Of a stretch of DNA of 64,000 nt, positions 48,204-57,096 are shown in pieces. This DNA is from Mycobacterium sp. 852002-50816_SCH5313054-b. GTDB lineage: Bacteria; Actinomycetota; Actinomycetes; Mycobacteriales; Mycobacteriaceae. Position numbers and translations under genes: made by a program. The stretch is taken from the NCBI RefSeq assembly GCF_001667185.1, contig NZ_LZIC01000067.1, positions 1 through 64,000 on the forward strand, in the 5' to 3' direction. Position 1 is the first letter of the stretch, and every line of letters begins with the position of its first letter. The notes under the pieces are model-generated. The model worked only from the letters and a program-made list of their open reading frames with translations, was not told the DNA's origin and ran no database searches.

Positions 48204-49385
48204 ATGGATCGCGATCAGCTCATCGATCTGACGCGGCGCGCCTTGAAGCTGGCCCGCGACAAGGCGACCGATCTCGCACCGGGCGTGCACCTGGTCGACG
48301 CGGCCGATTACACGTCAATCGAGCGCCACGACCGGGACCGCGCGATGCTGATGGCCAGTCCCCAGCTGGTCGGCTACGTTTCGGAGCTGCCCAGCCCGGG
48401 CGCGTACTGCACCAAGACGGTGCTGGGCCGATCGATCCTGCTGACCCGCACAGCCGAGGGGTCGGTCAAGGCGTTCGAAAACGTGTGCCTGCATCGCCAG
48501 TCGCAGGTGGTCACGGGTTGTGGCAGCGCGAAGCGATTCACCTGCCCCTACCACGCGTGGACGTACGACAACAACGGGCGCTTGGTGGCACTTCCGGGAC
48601 ATGAGGGGTTCCCGGAGGTGACCGTCAAGTCCGACGGTTTGACCGAGCTGCCGGCCGCCGAATATGCGGGGTTCCTTTGGGTGGCATCGGATCCCGGCGC
48701 GCACCTCGACGTCGCCACGCACCTCGGGCCGCTGGCCGACGAGCTCGACTCGTGGGGCATCGGCCGGTGGTCCCCGCTGGGCGAGAAAGAGCTCGACTGC
48801 CCGATCAACTGGAAGCTGGCGGTCGACACCTTCTCGGAGAACTATCATTTCGCCACCGTGCACCGACAGACCTTTGCCACCATCGCCCGCAGCAACTGCA
48901 CGGTATTCGACGCGTACGGCCCGCATCACCGGTTGATCTTCCCGCTCAACACGATCCTCGAACTCGACAACGTTCCCGAGGAGCGGTGGGACCCGCTCCA
49001 CAACATGGTCGTGATCTATGCGCTGTTCCCCAACATCGTGTTATCGGTGACCATCGCCAACGGCGAGCTGTTCCGGATCTACCCCGGCGACCGCCCGGGC
49101 AGGTCGGTCACCGTGCACCAGAACTCCACCCCGCTGGACCTCTCCGACGACTCGGTGGCCGCCGGCGCTCAGGCTGTTTTCGAGTACGCGCACGCCACGG
49201 TCCGCGACGAGGACTACCGGCTGGTCGAGGGCCTGCAAGCCAATCTCGAATCGGGCGCCCGCGATCACCTGGTGTTCGGGCGCAACGAGCCGGGACTGCA
49301 GCATCGCCACATCAGCTGGGCCCGGGCGGTTGCCGAGGAACCGCACCGCGCCGGGACTGTAAATTCGCAGGAAAAGTTCGAGTAG
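48204..49385 (+). CDS. Rieske non-heme iron oxygenase, alpha subunit
   Basis: A 393-residue ring-hydroxylating-type oxygenase. The [2Fe-2S] Rieske ligands are C95, H97, C114 and H117 (CLHR...CPYH). The mononuclear iron site includes H215 and H220 in ENYHFATVH. The reductase and beta subunit are not encoded here. It is likely activated by the divergent MerR protein. The substrate is unknown; the C-terminal domain resembles enzymes acting on aromatic or choline-like acids only at family level. Confidence 0.9.
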   Translation: MDRDQLIDLTRRALKLARDKATDLAPGVHLVDAADYTSIERHDRDRAMLMASPQLVGYVSELPSPGAYCTKTVLGRSILLTRTAEGSVKAFENVCLHRQSQVVTGCGSAKRFTCPYHAWTYDNNGRLVALPGHEGFPEVTVKSDGLTELPAAEYAGFLWVASDPGAHLDVATHLGPLADELDSWGIGRWSPLGEKELDCPINWKLAVDTFSENYHFATVHRQTFATIARSNCTVFDAYGPHHRLIFPLNTILELDNVPEERWDPLHNMVVIYALFPNIVLSVTIANGELFRIYPGDRPGRSVTVHQNSTPLDLSDDSVAAGAQAVFEYAHATVRDEDYRLVEGLQANLESGARDHLVFGRNEPGLQHRHISWARAVAEEPHRAGTVNSQEKFE

Positions 49386-49396
49386 AAGCCTGCGAA
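49364..49396. terminator. bidirectional hairpin between convergent genes
   Basis: TTCGCAGG and CCTGCGAA form an 8-base perfect stem with a 17-base loop, extended by A/T pairs to about 11 with one bulge. It straddles the oxygenase stop (49385), and the opposing gene ends at 49425. Short T-runs follow (GTTT, AGTTT). Confidence 0.5.
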
Positions 49397-49424
49397 GTTT
49401 CAGTTTCGGCGAGCTGCTTTGCCC

Positions 49425-50774
49425 TCAATCCCCCGACGACAGCACGGCGATCAGGTCCTCGAGAACGGTTGCCAGCGCCGCGTTTTCGAGAGGATGCGTC
49501 ACCCCGGCTAATAGCGACACCGCCTCGCTGCGACGGCCGGCGGCGACGAATTCCACCACCCGATCGACCGTCGCCTGCAGCTGCGGGGCGGGTGGGTCGA
49601 CGTTTGCGACGGTGGTGGCCAGCACCTCGACCAGCTCCCAATCCCGGTAGAGCGCCAGCGAGCGCTCGTTGAACGCAAAACCGGAGACGGGTTTGCCCCA
49701 GAGTGTTCCGTGGTAGCGGTAGGGGCCTTCCATGTATTCAATCGGCAGGCCGTGCGCCGGGGCCGGCACCATCGGCTCCCCCACGATGTCCAATTGCAAA
49801 GTGGCGCAGGTGATCCGGTGGCGGTCGGGCATGTATCGGGCCGGGGCCACCGGCCGCATCAGCGGTCGCACCGCCTCCGGCCAGCGAACGTAGCTGCTGA
49901 TCGTGACCTCGACGTCCTCGGCGCACTGCGGCGGTATCGCCGGGTCGGGATGACTCGTCGTGACACCCGTAAACGGCTGCAGCGCATTGCCGTTCGTGCG
50001 GTCGAACTGGCGCCAGATGCTCAAGTCCACGCCGTTGTCGAAGTTGATGGTGCGCCACTCGTGAGACCTGGCCCGCGGGTCGCCGCCCGATCCCCCGCCC
50101 CCGGCGTACTTCGGGAACCACTGCCGATCAACGTGCCCGCCACCGCCGAAGACCTGCTCGACGACATCCCCCCAGCGCAGGGTTCCGGTCATCGTCAGTC
50201 CGGTCTGGAAATACGAGTACGTCTCGCTTTGGCCGAAGCAGACGATCTTCCCGTTGTAGGTCGCCGCGCCCACCGGTGTCGGTGCGCGCGTTGGGGTTAC
50301 GGCCAGATCCAGGCGCATGGGACGGCCGGTGTGGTCCTCGCCGACGAGGCTGACCCGGTAGGTGAAGGGCAGCAGCTTCCCCTCGGCGTCGAGGCACGTG
50401 GTCCATGACGCGGTGCCCGCGCCGCTGTGGTAGCTGATGTCGAGATGACCCGGCGCCATGTCGAGCTTGCGCCGCGCTCCCGGTTCCATGTTGGCCGGCG
50501 GCATGTCGTAATCCGTATAGGTGCCGTAGTCGCCGGTATCCAGGTCGAACAGCGCCATCGTGTAGAAGTCCGCGACCATCGTGCCGCCCGGCCGGTTCTT
50601 GTTGAAGATGGTCAGGAAGGCAAATGACCGGTCGCTGTCGGTCGCGTCGAGCCGGCCGGCGATGAACCAGGTGTCCGATTCCTGGTCGGGATGCTCGCCT
50701 TCGGCCGCGGGGAAATCCAGTTGGGAATCCCCGGGCACCAACTGGAACGGGTAACTGCGCCAATCGCTGGTCAT
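49425..50774 (-). CDS. CrtC/AttH-like lipocalin-fold protein
   Basis: A 449-residue protein. The overall pattern (FLTIFNKNRPGG, ADFYTMALFDLDTGDYG, a GGGGHVDRQWFPKY segment before a beta-rich half, and EWRTINFDNGVDLSIW) matches the hydroxyneurosporene-synthase/AttH-like family. That family includes carotenoid 1,2-hydratases and secreted terpenoid- or lipid-modifying proteins. No signal peptide is evident. It diverges from the aldehyde dehydrogenase gene, with a CTATTT operator between. Hydration or isomerisation of an isoprenoid-like substrate is a guess from the family. Confidence 0.7.
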   Translation of the reverse strand: MTSDWRSYPFQLVPGDSQLDFPAAEGEHPDQESDTWFIAGRLDATDSDRSFAFLTIFNKNRPGGTMVADFYTMALFDLDTGDYGTYTDYDMPPANMEPGARRKLDMAPGHLDISYHSGAGTASWTTCLDAEGKLLPFTYRVSLVGEDHTGRPMRLDLAVTPTRAPTPVGAATYNGKIVCFGQSETYSYFQTGLTMTGTLRWGDVVEQVFGGGGHVDRQWFPKYAGGGGSGGDPRARSHEWRTINFDNGVDLSIWRQFDRTNGNALQPFTGVTTSHPDPAIPPQCAEDVEVTISSYVRWPEAVRPLMRPVAPARYMPDRHRITCATLQLDIVGEPMVPAPAHGLPIEYMEGPYRYHGTLWGKPVSGFAFNERSLALYRDWELVEVLATTVANVDPPAPQLQATVDRVVEFVAAGRRSEAVSLLAGVTHPLENAALATVLEDLIAVLSSGD

Positions 50775-50796
50775 GTCAGGCCTCGCTGCTTTTTTG

Positions 50797-50816
50797 GCTA
50801 TGTTAGCGTAAATAGC
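50797..50816. promoter_or_regulatory. shared A+T-rich operator, site 1
   Basis: GCTAT-N10-ATAGC palindrome in the 76-base divergent gap between the CrtC-like gene and the aldehyde dehydrogenase gene. Its reverse strand reads CTATTT-N3-CTA-N-C, matching sites at 57027 and 63431. Confidence 0.55.
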
Positions 50817-50850
50817 GAAAATCCCGGTCGCGGCCCCGAGGAAGTGCCCG

Positions 50851-52317
50851 ATGCCAGAAAATTCCGCCCATCGCTCCTACGACGAGCTCTTCATCGGGGG
50901 GCAGTGGCGCAAGCCCGCCAACCCACAGCAGCTCGCGGTGATCTCGCCGCACTCCGAAGATCCGGTCGGCCACGTCCAGGTGGCCGGGCCCGAGGACGTC
51001 GACGCCGCCGTCGCCGCCGCGCGGCACGCTTTCGACCACGGCCCCTGGCCGCGCATGACGCCCGTCGAGCGAATGGCCAAGGTGGAACAGCTCGCCGCGA
51101 TCTACGGCGGCCATATGGACGAGATGGCCGACCTGATCACCGACGAGATGGGATCCCCGCGCAGTTTCAGCCGGCTCGGCCAAGGCGCGGCCGCGGCGTC
51201 GCTGATACACCTCGCGCTGGCGGCCGCCCGCGATTTCCCGTGGACCGAGCGCCGCCAGGGCGTGCTCGGCGAGGTGCACCTGAGCAGGGCCCCGGTCGGG
51301 GTGGTCGGCGCGATCGTGCCGTGGAACGTGCCGCAATTCCTGATCATGCCCAAGCTGATCCCGGCCCTGATCGCGGGCTGCACGGTCATCGTCAAGCCCG
51401 CGCCCGAAACTCCTTTGGACGCTTTGTGGTTGGCGGAGATGATCGAGCAGATCGACCTGCCCGAAGGAGTGGTCTCCGTGCTCCCCGGCGGCACCGACGT
51501 GGGCGAGGCGCTGGTGCGCCATCCGGGCGTGGACAAGATCGCATTCACGGGATCCAGCGCCGTCGGGCGCCGAATCGCCACGCTCTGCGGCGAGCAGCTG
51601 AAGCGCTACAGCCTCGAACTGGGCGGCAAGTCTGCGGCGATCATTCTCGACGACGCCGACATCGCCAAGACGGCGGCCGGGCTGAAATCCGCCGGCCTGA
51701 TGAACAACGGGCAGGCCTGCGTTGCCCAGACCCGCATTCTGGTGAGCGATCGCCGCCACGACGAGGTCGTCGACGCGCTGGCCGAGATGATGTCGGCGCT
51801 GAACGTCGGCGACCCGGCCGACGAGGCGACCGACATCGGACCCCTTGTCGCCCAACGGCAACAGCGCCGGGTCCAGGAGTACATCAAGTCCGGCCGCAGC
51901 GAAGGCGCCCGCGTCGTTCTCGGCGGCGACGACAGCCCGTCGGACCGCGGCTGGTACGTGCGGCCGACGCTGTTCGCCGATGCCACCAACGACATGCGCA
52001 TCGCCCGGGAGGAGATCTTCGGTCCCGTCCTGACCGTGCTGCGCTATCGCGACGAAGAGGACGCGATCCGGATCGCCAACGAAAGCGACTACGGCCTGGC
52101 CGGTTCGGTGTGGACTTCCGACATCGCGCACGGCCTTCAGATCGCGGCCGGCGTTCGCACCGGCACCTACGGCATCAACATGTACACACTCGACATCGGC
52201 GCGCCGTTCGGCGGCTTCAAGCAGTCCGGCATCGGGCGCGAGTTCGGTCCGGAGGGCCTGCACGAGTACGTCGAGCTGCAGACGTTGGTGTGCAAGGGGA
52301 AGTTGCCGCCGCTGTAG
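50851..52317 (+). CDS. NAD(P)-dependent aldehyde dehydrogenase
   Basis: A 488-residue ALDH of normal length. The catalytic cysteine is C290 in NNGQACVAQT and the general base is E256 in LELGGK. The cofactor loop is FTGSSAVGR, and the Rossmann segment is PWNVPQF. GAGGAA lies before ATG 50851. It would oxidise an aldehyde to an acid for CoA activation in the island pathway. The DinB-family gene on the opposite strand abuts its 3' end. Confidence 0.92.
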   Translation: MPENSAHRSYDELFIGGQWRKPANPQQLAVISPHSEDPVGHVQVAGPEDVDAAVAAARHAFDHGPWPRMTPVERMAKVEQLAAIYGGHMDEMADLITDEMGSPRSFSRLGQGAAAASLIHLALAAARDFPWTERRQGVLGEVHLSRAPVGVVGAIVPWNVPQFLIMPKLIPALIAGCTVIVKPAPETPLDALWLAEMIEQIDLPEGVVSVLPGGTDVGEALVRHPGVDKIAFTGSSAVGRRIATLCGEQLKRYSLELGGKSAAIILDDADIAKTAAGLKSAGLMNNGQACVAQTRILVSDRRHDEVVDALAEMMSALNVGDPADEATDIGPLVAQRQQRRVQEYIKSGRSEGARVVLGGDDSPSDRGWYVRPTLFADATNDMRIAREEIFGPVLTVLRYRDEEDAIRIANESDYGLAGSVWTSDIAHGLQIAAGVRTGTYGINMYTLDIGAPFGGFKQSGIGREFGPEGLHEYVELQTLVCKGKLPPL

Positions 52318-52842
52318 CGGCTCCGATCTCCACGCCGGGTCGCGGCCGAGCAGCGCGAGAAGCCTTGCCTGAACGTCGACGTCGTCGCTCACCGCGATGG
52401 GGGCTTTGAACATTCCCGAGGCGACCAAGCTCTGCGGATCGGACGGCAAGGGGGCGCAAAACTGCTCACACCACCCGGGGTCCAGCCGGTCGTCGGCGCC
52501 GACCGCGCGGGCGAGGTCCCAGGTGTGCACCAAGACATCGCGCGTCAGATTCGGCACCAGCCGGTACGCATCCAGTTGGGCGGCTCTGCCGAGTTCGAAC
52601 GCCGCTGTCAGCGCCTCATAAGTCAGCCGCCGCCGCGCAAGTGGGTCTTCTCGCGGCCGGTCGGGCTTCAAACCTAAGGGGCGCAACAGAAGTACGTCAT
52701 GGAAGCCGATGACATGCTCGAGCACTCCCCGGGCATCCCACTCGTCGCGCGGCGACCGACGATCCCAGTTGCCCTCCGCCGATCGAACCGCCTCGCCGAA
52801 CCGTCGGCACACGGCCAGGTGCCGTTGGACCGCGTCAACCAC
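52318..52842 (-). CDS. DinB/maleylpyruvate-isomerase-fold (TIGR03086-like) protein without a nearby stop
   Basis: From GTG 52842 about 175 residues match the actinobacterial TIGR03086/DinB-fold family. That group is recognisable by DEWDARGVLEHVIGFHDVLL, the helical DVLVHTWDLARAVG and the usual ending LLGRDPAWR. No stop codon follows that point. The frame stays open across the whole antisense strand of the aldehyde dehydrogenase to 50803. The end given here is only the domain boundary at the ALDH stop. Mycothiol- or bacillithiol-dependent chemistry is typical of the fold. Start overlaps the MaoC stop. Confidence 0.6.
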
Positions 52843-53275
52843 TTTCGGGCATCTGCAGGGTGAGCTCGACCGGACAACACAGGGCGCCATGCTGATTGGT
52901 CACCTGGATTTCGATGTCGACCAGGCAGCGAGGCGGGTCCACCGAGGTGTCGCGCCGCTTGGCCACCGCCCGCCCACGTCCGATCATGGTGTCACCGGCG
53001 TAGACCGATCCGGCCAGCCGCATCGAACGGCGCACCACGCGGCTGCTCGGGCCCGCCCAGTCGGTCGCAACGCGGTCAGCGAATCCGGCCAGGTGCATGG
53101 TGTTGACGTAAATCGTCGGGTTGCCCTGGCTTTGGGCGTAGGTGGGATCGAAATGGCCGGGGAAGTAGTCCCAGGTCGCACCCGCGTTTTCCACGACCCG
53201 CTGGTAGCTGATGTGGTCGACGACCTCGGGCAGGTCGACGGGAACCTCGATCGCGTTCCAGTCCAGGTCGCTCAC
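52835..53275 (-). CDS. MaoC-like hot-dog hydratase
   Basis: A 146-residue single hot-dog domain. Landmarks are VVENAGATWDYFPGHFDPTYA and the hot-dog helix PTIYVNTMHLAGFADRV. It ends with ELTLQMPESG. It is coupled by overlaps to the hydratase-like gene before it and to the DinB gene after. Together with the upstream gene it likely forms a two-subunit (R)-enoyl-CoA hydratase. Confidence 0.82.
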   Translation of the reverse strand: MSDLDWNAIEVPVDLPEVVDHISYQRVVENAGATWDYFPGHFDPTYAQSQGNPTIYVNTMHLAGFADRVATDWAGPSSRVVRRSMRLAGSVYAGDTMIGRGRAVAKRRDTSVDPPRCLVDIEIQVTNQHGALCCPVELTLQMPESG

Positions 53276-53802
53276 GATGGCGGCCCAGGCGTGAAGCGGA
53301 ACAAGGTATTTCGGCAGGTGGCCACCACGGCGCCGTCTTGACGCCGATAGGTCTCCAGCGTCTCGACGAAATGGCCGACCCCCAGCCGCGTCCGCTTTTC
53401 CGGCGACACCGACACCAGTTCCTCCACGACGGTGAGCAGATCTCCTTCGACGATGGGCTGTAGAAATTCGACCTCGTTGGCCGCGTTGATGAACGTGGTG
53501 CCCGGCAACGGCACACGCAGCACGGCCGACGCCACCGGCGGCCTACCGGCCGGCTCCCACGGCGGCGGAATCAGCCAACCCATCAACAGGGCCGGCGGAG
53601 CGAGCAACCCTCCCCATCGCTGTCGCGCGAACTCGGCGTCCCAATACGAACGATTACCGTCGTGGACCATCGCGGCGAACAGTTGGATGCGCGCGCCGCT
53701 GACCGGGGTCGCCGCGGTGCGCGGTTCGCCCTTCGCGCCGACCATCCGCAGCGCGTCTTCATAGCTGCCGAAGGCCAGCTGGTAGCTGAGGTCCGGATCC
53801 AC
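53272..53802 (-). CDS. MaoC N-terminal-like (FAS1-type) dehydratase subunit
   Basis: About 176 residues resembling the MaoC_dehydrat_N half. It has LLAPPALLMGWLIPPP and a beta strand FINAANEVEFLQPIVEGDLL typical of hot-dog substrate binding. The catalytic partner is probably the adjacent MaoC gene, four bases overlapping. The start is uncertain: GTG 53802 is close to the SnoaL stop (53816), while the open frame continues to 53865 within that gene. No clear ribosome-binding site distinguishes them. Confidence 0.75.
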   Translation of the reverse strand: MDPDLSYQLAFGSYEDALRMVGAKGEPRTAATPVSGARIQLFAAMVHDGNRSYWDAEFARQRWGGLLAPPALLMGWLIPPPWEPAGRPPVASAVLRVPLPGTTFINAANEVEFLQPIVEGDLLTVVEELVSVSPEKRTRLGVGHFVETLETYRRQDGAVVATCRNTLFRFTPGPPS

Positions 53803-53815
53803 GTAGCGGTGTCGC

Positions 53816-54241
53816 TCACATGACGAGCGGGTGCCGGCTCGGGACCGAATCCCAGGCGAGCACACGGGAAGTGAAGTACCAGCCGCCGCGCTCGTAGATC
53901 AGCGTGTCCCGGAAGGTCCCGGTGGCCCGGAGCGTGGTGTCGCCATACATGGCGGCGAACAGCACCGCGACGCAACGCTGGCTGGCGTTGACGCCGTCGA
54001 TGTGGATCTCGTGGTCGAGGGTGACTAGGCGCTGCCCGTCGCCGCCGTCGAAGGCCGCGCGCAGATCGGTGAACAGATCGCCTTGGCGGGTGTAGCTGGC
54101 GCCTGAATGGCGGAAGGTGGCGATCCAGCGATCGCGGTCGCCGTCGGAGTAGGCCCGGTTGTGCCGGGCACTCAGGTCCAGGATGCCAGCGCGCCCCGTC
54201 GCGGCGTGAAGGAACTGCTCTTGCTGATAGGTCAGGGTCAT
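53816..54241 (-). CDS. SnoaL/NTF2-like small protein
   Basis: A 141-residue cone-shaped fold protein of the SnoaL-like/ring-hydroxylating beta-subunit superfamily. It starts LTYQQEQFLHAATGRAG and carries DLSARHNRAYSDGDRDRWIATF, the usual helix motif. ATG 54241 begins the fold. Such proteins act as isomerases, dehydratases or the beta subunit of Rieske dioxygenases. Its location in an operon with a Rieske alpha subunit makes the last role possible, though it is separated from it by the ligase gene. Confidence 0.8.
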   Translation of the reverse strand: MTLTYQQEQFLHAATGRAGILDLSARHNRAYSDGDRDRWIATFRHSGASYTRQGDLFTDLRAAFDGGDGQRLVTLDHEIHIDGVNASQRCVAVLFAAMYGDTTLRATGTFRDTLIYERGGWYFTSRVLAWDSVPSRHPLVM

Positions 54242-54304
54242 CGTGGCTCTCCAGCCTCCGTCCGAAATTGACGCGAAAATTGCCTCAAGTAACACTAACT
54301 TAAC

Positions 54305-55873
54305 TTAGCGACTGACGATATAACCATGTTCTTCGCGATCCCAAGTGGCCTCATTTACGCCACGTGCGCGCAACAAATCTTTACGTATTCGTCCAATCAC
54401 GTTCTTCGGAAGTTCATTGATCGTCTCCACGAATCGCGGCACGCAGAAGTACGGCATCCTGGCGGCGCAGAAGTCGAGCAGCTCCGCGCAATCCAGTGTG
54501 GCGCCGGGGCGCAACGTCACGAACAAGAGGATGTCGTCCTCGCCCAACTCGCTGAGGACCCCGACCGCAGCGGCTTCGGCCACCGCCGGGTGACGCAAGG
54601 CGACGGCCTCCACTTCGACCGAGGAAACATTTTCCCCGCGGCGACGCAGCGAGTCTTTGACGCGGTCCACATATGTCAAATTCTGTTCGGCATCGAGTCG
54701 GCCCAAATCGCCGGTGCGAAACCACTCCGGGTGCGGGTCCACCCGCAAACCCTGACTTACGTAGCCTTCGCTCATCACGTGCGGGTGTCTGGGCCGGCAG
54801 GCGATCTCACCCACGGTTCCGGTCGGCAAGGGATCGCCGCGCTCGTCGACGATGCGCACGTCGAAATGGGGATTCGGCCGTCCCGACGTCCCGGGCACCC
54901 CGTCGTCGGAAACGCCTTTGACGGCGATCGGAAAGGCCTCCGTCATCCCGTACATCGTGACGATCCGGCAGCCATAACGCTTTTCGATCTCGCGGTAGGA
55001 CTTCGCGTCGATGGGCGCGGCCGAGATGAACCGCAACGGCAGCTGCGCGTCACGCGGGTCGGCTGGCAGATTCTGCAGCATCGACACCATCGCGCCCGCG
55101 CCGGCGAAACCGACGGCGCCGCGGGCGCGGATGTCATCCCAGACCTTGCCGGGGTGAAAGGCCTTGGCCAACACGGTCGTTCCACCGACCAGCATCGGGG
55201 CCAGCACGCTGGGCGCCGCACTGAGGTGAAACAGCGGCATCGCCGTCCACAGCGTCTCCCCCGGACCGAATTCCCAGGCCGACGCGGCGGTCGCGGCCAC
55301 ACAGAACAGGTAATGCCAGGTCGTGGCAACGGCTTTCGACGGCCCGGTGGTGCCCGAGGTGTAGAACAGCACTCCCACGTCCGTCAGGGCGGCGGGGCTG
55401 TCGGTCACCGGAACGTCGGCGTCGAGGTGCAACGTGGCGGTCAGCGAATCATCCTGGACCACAACGCCGGTCACCGTATCCAGCTGCTCCACCGCCTCGT
55501 CGACGCGCGGCCGCCGCTCGGCATCGGTGAGGATCACCTTGGCCCGCGACAGCCGCAGCGCATGCAGCAGGAACTCGCCCTTGTTGGCCGCGTTCACCGC
55601 CGCGCTCACCGCGCCGATGCGCGCGGCGCCCAGCCAGAAGTACACCCATTCAGGGCAGGTGGCGGTGAACAACGCCACGCAGTCGCCGCGGCCGACGCCC
55701 AGGCCGGCCAGCATGTGCGCCGCCGCGCGAGAGCGCTGCCGCATCTGCTCGAACGTCACGTCCACGCCGGCGATCGACATCATCACCCGGTCGGGGTGCT
55801 CCTCGGCCCGCCGGTCCAGCACGGCCGGCACGGTGAAGCTGTCGACCCCGAAGTCGGCGGGCCCCGGCGGCAT
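54305..55873 (-). CDS. AMP-dependent acid-CoA ligase
   Basis: ANL-superfamily ligase of 522 residues, full length. The phosphate-binding loop YTSGTTGPSKAV, TMYGMTEAFP, the RTGDLG block, the hinge YVDRVKDSLRRRGENVSS and the C-terminal NVIGRIRKDLL (adenylation lysine region) are intact. The ATG overlaps the stop of the upstream Rieske gene (TGATG), so both are made together. It probably activates the acid produced by the oxygenase. A 63-base gap follows before the SnoaL gene. Confidence 0.92.
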   Translation of the reverse strand: MPPGPADFGVDSFTVPAVLDRRAEEHPDRVMMSIAGVDVTFEQMRQRSRAAAHMLAGLGVGRGDCVALFTATCPEWVYFWLGAARIGAVSAAVNAANKGEFLLHALRLSRAKVILTDAERRPRVDEAVEQLDTVTGVVVQDDSLTATLHLDADVPVTDSPAALTDVGVLFYTSGTTGPSKAVATTWHYLFCVAATAASAWEFGPGETLWTAMPLFHLSAAPSVLAPMLVGGTTVLAKAFHPGKVWDDIRARGAVGFAGAGAMVSMLQNLPADPRDAQLPLRFISAAPIDAKSYREIEKRYGCRIVTMYGMTEAFPIAVKGVSDDGVPGTSGRPNPHFDVRIVDERGDPLPTGTVGEIACRPRHPHVMSEGYVSQGLRVDPHPEWFRTGDLGRLDAEQNLTYVDRVKDSLRRRGENVSSVEVEAVALRHPAVAEAAAVGVLSELGEDDILLFVTLRPGATLDCAELLDFCAARMPYFCVPRFVETINELPKNVIGRIRKDLLRARGVNEATWDREEHGYIVSR

Positions 55874-57000
55874 CAGGCTTTCGCGGCCGCCGGGTCGGGC
55901 TCACCGTCGGCGGTGTAGCCGAAGTCCGAAGGGGAAGTCCGCTCGCCCGGGTAGAAGCGGTGCGCCCAGCGGCGAAGCGCCGCGTAGTCGTGCGCCTCTT
56001 CGGGCGCCAGGTTCGGCTTCTCGAGGTATTTCATGTTCTCCCAGGTGAAGAAGTCCTGCTTGATGACCTCTTGCTGCAGCGCCAGGAACTTGGCGGCGCG
56101 GCCGGTGGGCACGTCGCCGGTGTCGCCGGGCTCGCGAATGGAAGCCTGCGTGTAGAAGTAGTCGGTGTAGTCCTCGTCGACGGGCGTCTGCCCCGTCACC
56201 TGGACGGTGGCCACCAGCTCGCTCGGGAAGCGAACCAGCCCGAGGCCCAACGAGTAGTTGTCGTAGATGATCTTGGCGTCGACCGGCCCGTTCGGCGTCA
56301 ACCAGGTCGACGCGCGCCCGCCGCCGAAATGCGCGTTGACGGTGGCGTGCAGGTGGTAGCCGGACACCTCGAACGACGATGTGGTGGCGGGGTTGGCGGC
56401 CTTGTGCACGTATTGAACGTGGTAGGGGTCGGCGGCGTTCTCGATGATCATCTGCGGGTGCACCTTGACCCGGTTGAGCATCTGGGTGTGCGGGTGCAGC
56501 GGGTAGTACTCGTTGGTTTCCAGCTCGGGCAGCACCGGCGGCTGCCAGTACGGCGCCCGGCCGTGCCGCTCGTGCCAGACGAGGATGAACCCGTACCACT
56601 CCATGCTCGGGTAGGTGCGGACCCGGACGTTGTTCTTGCAGCCGATCTTGCTGTACGGGATCAGGGCATTGCTGCCGTCCCCGCGCCATTGCCAGCCGTG
56701 CCACGGGCAGACGATGTTCTCGCCCTCCACGGTACCGCCGACGCCCAAGTTGGCGCCGAGATGCTGGCAGTAGGCGTCCAGCACGTGCGCCTGGCCGGAC
56801 TCGGTGCGGAACAGCACCAGCTCCTCGCCGAAGTAGTGCGCGCGCTTGACCTGGCCGGCGGCCAGGTCGGAGGAGAAGGCGACGATGAACCAGCCCGTCG
56901 GGAACCGGTAGGTCGACAGCGCGATGCCGGCCTGCCCGAACTCGCGTTCCGAGGGATCGGCGGCCGAATCCGATGCCGAGTCTGAAATTGTGTCGGTCAC
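55873..57000 (-). CDS. Rieske oxygenase alpha subunit, KshA-like
   Basis: A 375-residue monooxygenase of the KshA-type subfamily, recognisable by CQHLGANLGVGG and CPWHGWQW. Rieske ligands are C78, H80, C98 and H101; the iron site includes H194 and H199 in ADPYHVQYVH. GTG 57000 has TTGGAGCG upstream; an ATG at 57048 lies beyond the operator. KshA hydroxylates 3-ketosteroids at C9, and an electron-transfer partner (KshB-like) is not in the window. A steroid- or terpenoid-like substrate is plausible but unproven. Confidence 0.88.
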   Translation of the reverse strand: MTDTISDSASDSAADPSEREFGQAGIALSTYRFPTGWFIVAFSSDLAAGQVKRAHYFGEELVLFRTESGQAHVLDAYCQHLGANLGVGGTVEGENIVCPWHGWQWRGDGSNALIPYSKIGCKNNVRVRTYPSMEWYGFILVWHERHGRAPYWQPPVLPELETNEYYPLHPHTQMLNRVKVHPQMIIENAADPYHVQYVHKAANPATTSSFEVSGYHLHATVNAHFGGGRASTWLTPNGPVDAKIIYDNYSLGLGLVRFPSELVATVQVTGQTPVDEDYTDYFYTQASIREPGDTGDVPTGRAAKFLALQQEVIKQDFFTWENMKYLEKPNLAPEEAHDYAALRRWAHRFYPGERTSPSDFGYTADGEPDPAAAKA

Positions 57001-57026
57001 AAGCGCTCCAAGTTCGACGACTGGGT

Positions 57027-57050
57027 CTATTTTTACTATCTTAAGCATAG
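57027..57050. promoter_or_regulatory. shared A+T-rich operator, site 2
   Basis: CTATTTTTACTATCTTAAG followed by CATAG, in the 96-base divergent gap between the KshA-like gene and the P450 gene. It is nearly the same as site 4 and shares CTAT/ATAG symmetry. Confidence 0.6.
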
Positions 57051-57096
57051 AACGTCAACGCGGCACCGAACAGGTCCTGCAGAGCGGGGTTTGAAT

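Noticed and set aside
54282..54305. A fifth CTATTT-type or BkaR-type operator upstream of the SnoaL gene (AACTTAACTTAG region)
   Set aside because: It has short TTAAC-like repeats but neither the CTATTT core nor the GTTAAT-N4-ATTAAC palindrome.
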